From a virus: a stretch of 64,000 nucleotides of DNA. Below the pieces are notes generated by a model, which worked only from the letters and a program-made list of their open reading frames with translations, searched no databases and was not told the DNA's origin. Positions 56,571 to 63,997 of this stretch are shown piece after piece (position 1 is the first letter of the stretch; each line of letters opens with the position of its first letter). Made by a program: the position numbers and the translations under genes. The stretch is from the IMG/VR virus record IMGVR_UViG_3300047510_001118, positions 214,127-278,126 of that record. One strand, 5' to 3'.

Positions 56571-56864
56571 TTAATTAATTAGCATTCTAACTAGTCCCAG
56601 TGAGTCAATAGTGACTAGCAAGAGATAGTTAGCCAGCATGCCAAAACTTCTACGAGTCCATGCAGCCCAGCCGTACATAGCACAACCAGCGATCCAAATA
56701 GGATACAAAACCAACAAAGGTGGCGTAGGGACTGTAAGGGCCATTGTGATGCTACAGCCAATACTAACAGCCCAAGCAAGAAGCTCGACACAAAAACGGA
56801 AAGGATTACTACGCCAATCATCTTTTATCCATTCGATGGTTGGTCGAAATACAGAGTCAATCAT
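56571..56864 (-). CDS. Small multi-pass membrane protein, unknown
   Basis: The 97-residue protein starts MIDSVFRPTIEWIKDDWRSN and then has about three hydrophobic segments (LLAWAVSIGCSITMALTV, LLVLYPIWIAGCAMYGWAA, MLANYLLLVTIDSLGL). Its ATG overlaps the stop of the DsbA-like gene (ATGA). The WIKDDWRS segment resembles a stretch in the PRTase of this window. It sits directly before gp43. Function is unknown. Confidence 0.65.
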   Translation of the reverse strand: MIDSVFRPTIEWIKDDWRSNPFRFCVELLAWAVSIGCSITMALTVPTPPLLVLYPIWIAGCAMYGWAAWTRRSFGMLANYLLLVTIDSLGLVRMLIN

Positions 56865-57121
56865 TTATCCTTTCCAACAGTAACAATGATAGTCTCTAAA
56901 TCATCAAACTCTGAATATACATCATTCCAGTTACCCTTGTGAGCAATTTTAATTGCTTTGGTAATTAAAGAGGGTTTAACATTCAGTTCTTCAGCAACTG
57001 CTTTTACTGTTTCTTTTAAACCTTCATTGAGGCTTTCAATTTCGTATTGAATTTGAACACCTTCGTTAATTAGTCTTTCTAATTTGGCTTTTTCTTCTGG
57101 TCCGTAAGTTCTGTCGCTCAT
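56861..57121 (-). CDS. dsbA: DsbA-like double-stranded DNA-binding protein
   Basis: The 86-residue protein is helical and reads KLERLINEGVQIQYEIESLN, GLKETVKAVAEELNVKPSLI and TKAIKIAHKGNWND. This matches T4-type DsbA-like proteins annotated in marine T4-like phages, which bind DNA near late promoters. AGGAG precedes the ATG and a near-consensus promoter stands upstream. The assignment rests on resemblance only. Confidence 0.6.
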   Translation of the reverse strand: MSDRTYGPEEKAKLERLINEGVQIQYEIESLNEGLKETVKAVAEELNVKPSLITKAIKIAHKGNWNDVYSEFDDLETIIVTVGKDK

Positions 57122-57145
57122 GCGATTCTCCTAATAATATAATTG

Positions 57146-57174
57146 ATTATATATGTATGCTCAACAGAAGTCAA
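57146..57174 (-). promoter_or_regulatory. Sigma70 promoter for the dsbA-gp43 unit
   Basis: On the minus strand TTGACT (57174-57169) and TATAAT (57151-57146) are separated by 17 bases, 24 bases before the ATG. It directly follows the terminator of the upstream gene. Confidence 0.8.
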
Positions 57175-57196
57175 TGATTATTTTTTCAAAAGATAA

Positions 57197-57220
57197 AAAA
57201 AGGCCCCAAAGGGCCTTTTT
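57197..57220 (-). terminator. Rho-independent terminator
   Basis: A perfect 10-bp stem AAAAAGGCCC/GGGCCTTTTT with a CAAA loop (+ strand), with T runs on both strands. It lies 14 bases after the stop of the large gene ending at 57234 and before the dsbA promoter. It is the clearest intrinsic terminator in the window. Confidence 0.9.
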
Positions 57221-57233
57221 ATTTTGACACAAA

Positions 57234-59642
57234 TTATGCGGCAGGTGTAGAAATAGTATTGCCACCAGGTTCCGCTGCCGGCGCCGCCGCAGTTTTCATA
57301 CTGGCTAGTTTATCTGCTTTCTTTAGAACGTTGTTTAATCTAGTCTTAATGTCATCTGGTAAAGTTTGAACTGCTTTTTCATCTTTAGCATATTTCTGTA
57401 TGATTTCTAGATTTTTCAATAATTCTGCTTTGTCCGCTGGATCCATTTGGGCTTCGGGACTCTTTAACCAATTATATAGAGCAGCCACACCGCCTGCTAT
57501 TCCGAGGGTAATAAAAGCACCTCGTTTTGTAACTTTGCCTAGAACTTTTTTACCAAATCCTTTAAGTCTTTCCCAAGCAGAAGGCTTACCAGGTTCTGGT
57601 GCTGGTGTAGGTCCTGGTCCTGGTGTAGGTCCTGGTCCTGGTACTGGTAGACCCTTTCTCATCTTCTCAATGTCAAACGAAGAAAGTTTTTCTGAAGGGT
57701 TAGCACGATTAAAATATTGATCAGGTACACCAGGAACTTTTTCCCAAGTTTTGCCACCTACTCTAATAACTCCAGGCAACGGTGGTCCTGGATCAAGTGG
57801 GCCAGCCTCACTTAAAATTTCATTTTCGGATAACAATGTTAGTTGAAGTATAGATATTTGTTCACTGGGAGTAAAATCATTAATGTTTTCAAGTACAAGT
57901 TTTTTAAGGTCTTTAATAGATAGCTCGTCAATACTTTCGGCAATCTTATATTTGCCCATGATTCTTTCTACAACAGTTAATGCCTGTACCAATTGATTCT
58001 TGGCCAAAATTGCTTTTCCGTTTTCTAATGCTTTGATTAACTCTGGAGTAATTTTGCCAGTTTCGGGCATACCAGCCATCTTCTCAAATTGTTTAATTGC
58101 GTCTGCGGTCTCAGTTCCCATCTTACCGTCTGCGCCAAATCTAGGTAATTTAAAACCTAAACCTAGTAATAACTCTTGAACTTTTTTAACATCACCGCCG
58201 CCTGTAGTTGTTGTAGGATCTGTTTTAGTATCTGTCTTATTATCTGTTTTAGTATCTGTCTTATTATCTGTCTTAGCATCTGTATCTGTTTTAGTATCAG
58301 AACTAAATTGTGCTGGGAGATTAAGGGCACGATTTGCCAATTGTAAAATTTCAGGATCATCTGGGAAATCTGTTTTCAATCCAGCGGCATAGGTCTGTAA
58401 TTCTTTGTATTCTGCAGCAGTTAATTCTTCACTTAGTGTTGTACCTTCAGCAATACGTTGTATACGAGCTATTAATTCGCTCATACTTTCAGGAACAACT
58501 TTTGATTGTCCAGATGTAGTGCCTGGTGCTGGAGATGTAACTTTAGGTTGATTAGCCTTGGCTAGTAATTCTTTTACTCTGGCCAATCTTTCTTCTTTGG
58601 ATTTAGCAGTTCCGTCTTTGTTGTAATCTGCTGGAAACTTTTTCTCAGGTTCAGGCTTAGTTAAACTGTAGTCAACTTTGCCTTTTGTAGGATCTTGATT
58701 TCCTGGTTTAGCAGGGTTTAAAGTAGTAGTATCGGTTTTAGACAACGCATCGGCTTTGGCCTTCTCGTCGGCTTTGTTTTTTTCTTCCACTGCTTTGATT
58801 GCGGCTACAATTTCTGCTTTAACTGCTTCAATTTCTTTTTGTGTTTCAGGATCTTGTTTTAGTTGATCAGACATGCTGTCAAATTTTAAAACTATAGAAT
58901 TAATTTCGTCAATAATTTTTTTAAGTTCGGCATTGCTATTTTGCGCACCACCAAATCCTTTGCCACTAGTTGTGCCGTCTGGATTGATAGTTACTCTTTC
59001 TTCAACGTCTTGATCAATAATTTCGTCTTGGAATTCGTTGATCAATGATTCAAAAATACTTGATTCAGTTTTAAATTTAAATTTATCTGGGTTTAAACCA
59101 AAAAATGTTCCACTGCCTGAAGCGGCACTGTCGGAGCCACTAGGACCAGCAGTTTTCATTTTTTCTACAGCGGCTTTTAATTGTGCTCCTAGATCTTTAA
59201 GTTTAGGAAGATTTTCTGTTTTAAATTTTTCGTACTTTTGCTTAGTTACAACACCTTGGCTTCTAGTTCTAAGATCTTGGTCGTATTGGCCTTTTTCGTC
59301 GCCTCTAAAAGCTCGTCCTAGTGCTGTAGAAGTTTTAGCATTATCGGGGATTAAGCCTAGGTCTGCTAGGGCACGATCGGATCTTTCGCTACCAGTGGCT
59401 CCTATGCTGATTCGTCCAGGACCACCCATTCCTTGATTTACGCTCTGTTTTCCAACAAAGCCTCCACTAATAGGATCATATAACCCAGGAAGTTTGTGTT
59501 TCCATGCTAGATCGTTAAGTATTTCAGCACGAGCTTGCTCATCATTTTCTTTGCCTTTTACAGCCGCTTCAACATCGTCTAATGATATTGCTTCAGCAAG
59601 TACTACTTCGTCTAGTTTGTTTAAAATTGCTCTTATATCCAT
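57234..59642 (-). CDS. Large low-complexity protein with peptidoglycan-binding domain, probable virion protein
   Basis: The 802-residue protein has a short helical start (MDIRAILNKLDEVVLAEA), long polar regions, a Asp/Thr/Lys repeat (about 450-475), a peptidoglycan-binding-type domain at about 484-547 (VKKVQELLLGLGFKLPRFGA and TADAIKQFEKMAGMPETGKI), Pro/Gly repeats (about 665-680) and a hydrophobic segment near 700-722 (AFITLGIAGGVAALYNWL). No lysozyme or amidase residues are seen. A GATAAATA late box precedes it and a strong terminator follows. It may be carried in the virion and contact the host wall. Confidence 0.6.
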   Translation of the reverse strand: MDIRAILNKLDEVVLAEAISLDDVEAAVKGKENDEQARAEILNDLAWKHKLPGLYDPISGGFVGKQSVNQGMGGPGRISIGATGSERSDRALADLGLIPDNAKTSTALGRAFRGDEKGQYDQDLRTRSQGVVTKQKYEKFKTENLPKLKDLGAQLKAAVEKMKTAGPSGSDSAASGSGTFFGLNPDKFKFKTESSIFESLINEFQDEIIDQDVEERVTINPDGTTSGKGFGGAQNSNAELKKIIDEINSIVLKFDSMSDQLKQDPETQKEIEAVKAEIVAAIKAVEEKNKADEKAKADALSKTDTTTLNPAKPGNQDPTKGKVDYSLTKPEPEKKFPADYNKDGTAKSKEERLARVKELLAKANQPKVTSPAPGTTSGQSKVVPESMSELIARIQRIAEGTTLSEELTAAEYKELQTYAAGLKTDFPDDPEILQLANRALNLPAQFSSDTKTDTDAKTDNKTDTKTDNKTDTKTDPTTTTGGGDVKKVQELLLGLGFKLPRFGADGKMGTETADAIKQFEKMAGMPETGKITPELIKALENGKAILAKNQLVQALTVVERIMGKYKIAESIDELSIKDLKKLVLENINDFTPSEQISILQLTLLSENEILSEAGPLDPGPPLPGVIRVGGKTWEKVPGVPDQYFNRANPSEKLSSFDIEKMRKGLPVPGPGPTPGPGPTPAPEPGKPSAWERLKGFGKKVLGKVTKRGAFITLGIAGGVAALYNWLKSPEAQMDPADKAELLKNLEIIQKYAKDEKAVQTLPDDIKTRLNNVLKKADKLASMKTAAAPAAEPGGNTISTPAA
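57598..57650. repeat. Pro-Gly coding tandem repeat
   Basis: An 18-base unit (GGTGTAGGTCCTGGTCCT) is repeated twice with partial flanking copies and encodes PGPGPTPGPGPTP. It is a flexible linker within the 802-residue protein. Confidence 0.7.
58219..58297. repeat. Lys/Asp/Thr coding tandem repeat
   Basis: Imperfect units of 12 and 24 bases (CTGTTTTAGTAT, CTGTCTTATTAT) encode repeats of TDTKTDNK type in the 802-residue protein. Such repeats change length easily. Confidence 0.7.
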
Positions 59643-59667
59643 TTTGAATCCCCAAATTCTTATCTAG

Positions 59668-59675
59668 TATTTATC
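59668..59675 (-). promoter_or_regulatory. Late promoter box GATAAATA for the 802-residue gene
   Basis: GATAAATA on the minus strand lies 25 bases before the ATG at 59642. Its position matches the late boxes of the tail genes on the other strand, which supports a virion role for this gene. Confidence 0.6.
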
Positions 59676-59750
59676 AGTGCTCACTTTAACTAACAAGGGT
59701 AGCGAATCCAGTTAGTAGCCCAGCAGCCGGACACATAACCCCAAACGGTC

Positions 59751-59843
59751 CTAGGGTATGTTCCTTCCTTCATAAAATAGACCGCCTAGACCGCAGCCTA
59801 GACGAGCCAAACATTCTATGAAAGTATCTAATATTTCTTTCAT
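59751..59843 (-). CDS. Tiny 30-residue protein coupled to the Pro/Ala-rich gene
   Basis: This short frame starts with an ATG that overlaps the stop of the preceding gene as ATGA and encodes MKEILDTFIECLARLGCGLG and GLFYEGRNIP. The -1 frame beyond the stop reads LGPFGVMCPAAGLLTGFATL, which looks like the continuation of a small membrane protein, so the gene may be broken by a frameshift or joined by slippage. Evidence is limited to coupling and composition. Confidence 0.4.
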   Translation of the reverse strand: MKEILDTFIECLARLGCGLGGLFYEGRNIP

Positions 59844-60760
59844 CTTAGACCTGCGATGCGAAGCATTTGTTGTAATAAACGATTATCTTTTTCGTGGTAC
59901 TCGATACTTTCACGTTTTGTACGGCCAGTGCTTGGATCCCACTTTCCCGCGCCTGGATACTGTGCTCCAGTCATGTTCCAATTTGGGTTCTTAGCTCTCC
60001 AAGCATACTCATCTTGAGATGCTGTAGTAATATTAGTAGTTCCACCTGTTCCAGTTTTTACTTGTCCCGGAACTGTGCTTAATCCAGTGTCAGTGTTAAC
60101 GCCTGGTTCAGCCTGTGTTGGCTGTCCGTCGGCTGCGGTAGCAGACTGGGCATAACCACCTTGACTTTGTTGTGCTGGTGCGTATCCGCTTGCGCCACCT
60201 GCTGGTGCTGGAGCAGGTTCAGGTTCGGGAGTTGGTTGTGGAGTCTCTGCAGGTGGATTTGGTTTGTCTGCTTGCGGCTGAGGAGTGCCAAACGCTGGAC
60301 TACTACTTTGAGCAGTTACTCCTAACGCATTTTTTTCTGGAGGAGGAGTAACTGCTGGAGTTGGCGCTGGCGTTGCCGGTGTTGCTTGTTGAGCCTGAGC
60401 AGGATTGGTTATTGTAGTAGCAGTTCCTGCTGTCTGAGAACCTTTTGCAGCATCAACGGCAGGTCCAAATTGTTGTTCAGCGGCTCGTGTCTGTGGTCCC
60501 ATAATACCGTCTGCTTTAATTTTAGCACCAGCCTTGATTAATTCTTGCTGTCTTGCTAGTACCTGAGGATCTTTTTTAGCAGCCGGTTTAGCAGCCGGCT
60601 TAGCCGCTGTTGTTGGCTGTGGGGTTTTCATAGCAATAGCCTGTTGAGCCATTGCAGCCGGATCCATACCTGCGCCTTGCGGCCCTGGAGTTGTAACATT
60701 TCCTGGTTTTCCAATGTTACCTGTCTGATATTCTTGTATAAGTAAATCTCTAATTTTCAT
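59840..60760 (-). CDS. Pro/Ala-rich low-complexity protein, possible virion protein
   Basis: The 306-residue protein is mostly Pro, Ala, Gln and Thr. Residues about 65-98 contain a degenerate peptidoglycan-binding motif (LIKAGAKIKADGIMGPQTRA then AEQQF). The C-terminus is a charged helix, RLLQQMLRIAGLR. The N-terminus MKIRDLLIQEY is like those of its neighbours. The ATG directly follows the stop of the 50-residue gene (TAAATG). Its function is unknown, perhaps a packaged wall-binding protein. Confidence 0.6.
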   Translation of the reverse strand: MKIRDLLIQEYQTGNIGKPGNVTTPGPQGAGMDPAAMAQQAIAMKTPQPTTAAKPAAKPAAKKDPQVLARQQELIKAGAKIKADGIMGPQTRAAEQQFGPAVDAAKGSQTAGTATTITNPAQAQQATPATPAPTPAVTPPPEKNALGVTAQSSSPAFGTPQPQADKPNPPAETPQPTPEPEPAPAPAGGASGYAPAQQSQGGYAQSATAADGQPTQAEPGVNTDTGLSTVPGQVKTGTGGTTNITTASQDEYAWRAKNPNWNMTGAQYPGAGKWDPSTGRTKRESIEYHEKDNRLLQQMLRIAGLR

Positions 60761-60913
60761 TTAATGTTCTCCGTATGGATTTTTTGGTCTGTCAGTACCG
60801 TCGTCTTCTGGAAAAACTTCGTATTTTTCTTCCTTCGCTGGTTGACTTATATCTTTCTTTAATTCTTCTTGAGCACGTTTAATGTAATCTGCTAGTGTTT
60901 TATCTAAGATCAT
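60761..60913 (-). CDS. 50-residue acidic protein
   Basis: This frame, too short to be noticed by usual length limits, starts at an ATG that overlaps the Dps-like stop as ATGA and ends with TAA directly before the next ATG. The product is MILDKTLADYIKRAQEELKK then DISQPAKEEKYEVFPEDDG and TDRPKNPYGEH. Its perfect fit between two genes shows that it is translated. The type is charged and helical, with no known function. Confidence 0.65.
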   Translation of the reverse strand: MILDKTLADYIKRAQEELKKDISQPAKEEKYEVFPEDDGTDRPKNPYGEH

Positions 60914-61344
60914 TTTAATGTAGCCCTTAACATCCAACTGTGCTTGCGATGTGCGTCTTGACGACCTGCTAAAAAATCAGCAAGACCATGTTCTCCATTA
61001 CGTTCAGCAATGTCAAACACTAGTTTAAAAATATTAGCCATCCTATCAGAGTCTTCTAATAAGATTTCTGTCATTGATCTAGCATCTGGAATTTCAGTTT
61101 CGTCATCAATTTTTGATAACATTGAAAATCTTTCAAAACTGCCAGGAGTATAACTGCCTGCTTTGCGAATGTTTTCAGCAAAGTCATCAATACTACCATA
61201 GACTTCTTCGTAGATTCCGCCAAACAGTTCGTGATACTGTTGAAAGTTTTCGCCTTCTACGTTCCAATGAAAGTACTGTGCTTTTAGATAAAAACTAAAT
61301 TCACTGGCAAAAGAAATTTTAAGTGCTTTGATTAATTCATCCAT
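60910..61344 (-). CDS. dps: Dps-like ferritin-fold protein
   Basis: The 144-residue protein has a Dps pattern: FYLKAQYFHWNVEGENFQQY then HELFGGIYEEVYGSIDDFAE and NIRKAGSYTPGSFERFSML. The ferroxidase-type ligands H26, H38, D53 and E57 are in place, but the Asp usually four residues after the second His is Gly (G42). Dps shells bind DNA and detoxify iron and peroxide. A phage version could protect or compact phage DNA, or be packaged. Missing one ligand may reduce iron oxidation. It is in a cluster of probable virion genes. Confidence 0.75.
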   Translation of the reverse strand: MDELIKALKISFASEFSFYLKAQYFHWNVEGENFQQYHELFGGIYEEVYGSIDDFAENIRKAGSYTPGSFERFSMLSKIDDETEIPDARSMTEILLEDSDRMANIFKLVFDIAERNGEHGLADFLAGRQDAHRKHSWMLRATLK

Positions 61345-61345
61345 T

Positions 61346-61576
61346 TTAACAAACCTGTAATATTCCGTAAATTCCTGTGACTAACATAGACTTTAATGCT
61401 ATATCGTCTGCTTCACTATCTAATTTATCTGTTCTAATTAAATCTTCTAATAATTCTTTGGCTTCTGCTTGACCAATCTGACCATTTTGTAATGCTTCGG
61501 CGATCTGTAATGCTACTTGAGCACGTTCTGCGGCCCAACCTTTTCCTGAATTAACACAATTTAAAAGTTCTTGCAT
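61346..61576 (-). CDS. Small helical protein, unknown
   Basis: The 76-residue protein reads MQELLNCVNSGKGWAAERAQ, VALQIAEALQNGQIGQAEAK and ELLEDLIRTDKLD. It is helical and acidic. It lies between the lipoprotein gene, whose stop overlaps its start by one base, and the dps gene. No function is recognised. Confidence 0.6.
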   Translation of the reverse strand: MQELLNCVNSGKGWAAERAQVALQIAEALQNGQIGQAEAKELLEDLIRTDKLDSEADDIALKSMLVTGIYGILQVC

Positions 61577-61968
61577 TAGAATCTCCCTAGCACTGCTTCA
61601 CTGGCACGTTTAGCCTGTGTCTGCATAATTTTCTTTTTAATGTTACAATATGTTTCTGTACCTTGGCTGTCTTTGCTACGTTTTACAAAATCACTAACAG
61701 TATCCTGTAAAGGTTTAACTAATTTTAAAACATCTTGTTGTCTAAAACCTTTGCTTTCGCTGTACAACTGGAACCAAAGAATATCAGTTTCAATTTTTTC
61801 TGCTTGTGGAAGATGTGGCTTAGAACAATCTAAAGTTTCAACACTGTGTCTAACATCAATTATTTTAGCACTTTGATTGTCGTCCCAGAAACTAGGAATT
61901 ATGCTTTTTATATTAGCACAGCCTGATAACGAAACAACAATAGCAGTTGACAATAAAATTTTTTTCAT
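61576..61968 (-). CDS. Lipoprotein, possible spanin or envelope protein
   Basis: The 130-residue protein has a classic lipoprotein signal: MKKILLSTAIVVSLSGC, with the lipidated cysteine at position 17. The mature part is polar and helical with two cysteines (ETLDCSKPHL and TYCNIKKK). It could be an outer-membrane spanin or an adsorption/envelope factor. No inner-membrane spanin partner or endolysin is recognised in this window. It overlaps the next gene by one base. Confidence 0.7.
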   Translation of the reverse strand: MKKILLSTAIVVSLSGCANIKSIIPSFWDDNQSAKIIDVRHSVETLDCSKPHLPQAEKIETDILWFQLYSESKGFRQQDVLKLVKPLQDTVSDFVKRSKDSQGTETYCNIKKKIMQTQAKRASEAVLGRF

Positions 61969-63150
61969 TTAAAAATCTTGACTTTTTGATTGTTTTAATT
62001 CTTGTGCGGCTTTGTTAATAGCCCCCCACTTCCCGCCCATTGGACCTGGAAAACCAGGATTAGGACCTTGAACTCCTAATTGTTTTGCAACCTGCTCTGG
62101 AGACATACCCTTGGCTAGTAATGGTCTTGCTTTGGCAAGCGTTTCAATATATTCTGGTGTAGCACCGCCCTCACTTAGTGAATTTGACACACTTTCTTTT
62201 GGTACGCAGTTATTAACTCTTACACCACCTTTGACTTTGGTCTTAGGATTACCTATTTTCTTTCCAGACCAGCACTTAGGATCTAAACGTGTTTTAGTTG
62301 CCTTGGCTTCTGCTAGAAAATTTTGCTCTGCTTCTTGTAGGTAATCTAAGAAAGATTTCTTACCTTCTGTAGCAGGAGCATTAACCTGAGCCATTGCTCT
62401 ATTGTAAGTTGCTTCTTTATCTTTATTGCCCATAGCATATAAATCTTTACCACTTGGCGCATTATTTGGATCTTGGGTAGTCATACGTTTAGATGTTATA
62501 CCTTTAGCGTTTTTATTCATGCCTACAGTAGTGGTGCCCATGTTATACTCTGCGTCAGTTTCTAAAGGTTTACCAGTTTTATCGTATGTTTGAGAAGTGT
62601 TCAGTGGTCCAGCCATGTATCTTACAGTGATGTTTCCTGTAACTAGGTCATGTTCTTGACTTAGTCCACTAAAACTAGGGCTTCGATACATGATTGGTTT
62701 GTTATTTTTGTCAAATTTAAACAAGCCTTGACCGCTAGTGTGTTCTTTAGAACCGTCGGGATTAAGTTTAATTGATACACCGTCTCCCATGTCATTGGCG
62801 CCGGGCTGTAGTTGTACATTGGGCAATACAGGTGCTGTAGGAACTTGGAGATTAGGTTTAAAACCTGGATCTCCGGGTTTACCTTGTTCGCCTAAATCGT
62901 TGTCTTCTTTTTTACTAGAATTATCCGCAGTCTTAACGCCATACATCTTAGCCACTGCTTTTTCATCGTATGGCCTAAAGTCGCTGAGTTTATCTCTAGT
63001 AGCACTACCGGCCGCAACAATTTTATCAGCAACTGTTTTTAATGTATTGTTTTCATGGACAATAGACACGAAACGGCGCATATCATTTGCGCCTTCCACT
63101 TTGCGACTAGATGCTTTGTCTAGTGCTTGTAAGATTCGTTTCATGTCCAT
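61969..63150 (-). CDS. Probable virion-associated protein, unknown
   Basis: The 393-residue protein has the helical start MDMKRILQALDKASSRKV, a polar middle and a Cys-bearing segment near residues 289-320 (LDPKCWSGKKIGNPKTKV then KGGVRVNNCVPKES). That segment resembles a recurrent motif of marine phage structural proteins. Its end has EQVAKQLGVQGPNPGFPGPM. Asn, Gly and Lys content is high and no enzyme motif is seen. It belongs to a set with similar N-termini and composition at 57-64 kb. Confidence 0.6.
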   Translation of the reverse strand: MDMKRILQALDKASSRKVEGANDMRRFVSIVHENNTLKTVADKIVAAGSATRDKLSDFRPYDEKAVAKMYGVKTADNSSKKEDNDLGEQGKPGDPGFKPNLQVPTAPVLPNVQLQPGANDMGDGVSIKLNPDGSKEHTSGQGLFKFDKNNKPIMYRSPSFSGLSQEHDLVTGNITVRYMAGPLNTSQTYDKTGKPLETDAEYNMGTTTVGMNKNAKGITSKRMTTQDPNNAPSGKDLYAMGNKDKEATYNRAMAQVNAPATEGKKSFLDYLQEAEQNFLAEAKATKTRLDPKCWSGKKIGNPKTKVKGGVRVNNCVPKESVSNSLSEGGATPEYIETLAKARPLLAKGMSPEQVAKQLGVQGPNPGFPGPMGGKWGAINKAAQELKQSKSQDF

Positions 63151-63154
63151 GGTG

Positions 63155-63997
63155 TTATCCGTTCAAACGTGTTAGGAATTGTTTCATACGAATCAACTCG
63201 GCAGATTCGGCAATCATGCTTTCTGACATTGAGCATTCTTTCATACCATGTACTGGGCAAGATTCACCTTTTGGTGACTCGTTGCACTTACCTGAAGATT
63301 CTTTAACTTTTTCGTCTTTCTTAGCAAAAGGATTTTCTTTCTTATCAGCAATAGCCTTTTTCATTGTTTCTTTCTTGTCGCCGTCTTTGTCCATATCTAA
63401 GAAGTCTGGCTTACCTTTGCCTGCTTTCTTTTCAGCAACAACTTTTCTAACAATACTCTTAACTAGGTCTTGGTCTTCTTTAAATGCTGGATTTGTAGGA
63501 CCAGGAGTTTTTTCACTCCACTCTTTACCTTTGTTTGGACCAGAAGTTACTTTAGGATACTTGCCAGTCTTTGGATCTTTCTTAGGAGCGGCTGTAGCAC
63601 CATCTGGTGGACTCATCTCGTTTGTTGGCTCTGGTGAATTTAACTCGATTTCGCTTTTATATTTTCCGGCTTTAGCTCTTTTTGCGTAGACATCCTCATC
63701 GGGTTTTTCACCGGCTGTGTCCTTCTTCATTAAATTACTGACACCCTTTCCTATTTTTCTTCCTAATTTTGAAATAGGATCAGTTGGTTCAGGCATCTTA
63801 AATCCGCCAGCAGTTCCTAAAGATTCGTCAGTTTTCTTTTTCTTTTCTGGAAGACCTTTGTGTTTTGTACTGGCAAAGTCTTCAGCATCTTTCTTGCTCA
63901 TGCCTTTAGCGGCTTTGGCAACTTCTTTGCTGGCTGGCTTTTCGCCTTTCTTGGCCGCATGTACCATACCCATAAATTTTTGTTGTGCTTTGCTCAC
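63155..63997 (-). CDS. DUF3008-type lysine-rich protein, possibly cut by the window edge
   Basis: The frame opens at a GTG at 63997, three bases from the edge, and may begin further out. The first 50 residues read SKAQQKFMGMVHAAKKGEKP and SKKDAEDFASTKHKGLPEKK, the DUF3008 signature. The rest is Lys/Pro/Glu-rich and low in complexity, ending in ELIRMKQFLTRLNG. It is very basic and might bind DNA or be packaged. The full start cannot be confirmed. Confidence 0.6.
   Translation of the reverse strand: MSKAQQKFMGMVHAAKKGEKPASKEVAKAAKGMSKKDAEDFASTKHKGLPEKKKKTDESLGTAGGFKMPEPTDPISKLGRKIGKGVSNLMKKDTAGEKPDEDVYAKRAKAGKYKSEIELNSPEPTNEMSPPDGATAAPKKDPKTGKYPKVTSGPNKGKEWSEKTPGPTNPAFKEDQDLVKSIVRKVVAEKKAGKGKPDFLDMDKDGDKKETMKKAIADKKENPFAKKDEKVKESSGKCNESPKGESCPVHGMKECSMSESMIAESAELIRMKQFLTRLNG

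Noticed and set aside
58205-58300. CRISPR-like short repeats
   Set aside because: The units are 12-24 bases without unique spacers and encode a Thr/Asp/Lys repeat in frame.
58163-58360. 65-residue frame rich in Ile, Leu and Gln on the minus strand
   Set aside because: It is a frame-shifted reading of the tandem repeat inside the 802-residue gene.
57234-60760. Endolysin from the peptidoglycan-binding segments
   Set aside because: The segments are binding motifs only; no lysozyme, amidase or peptidase active site is visible in either protein.
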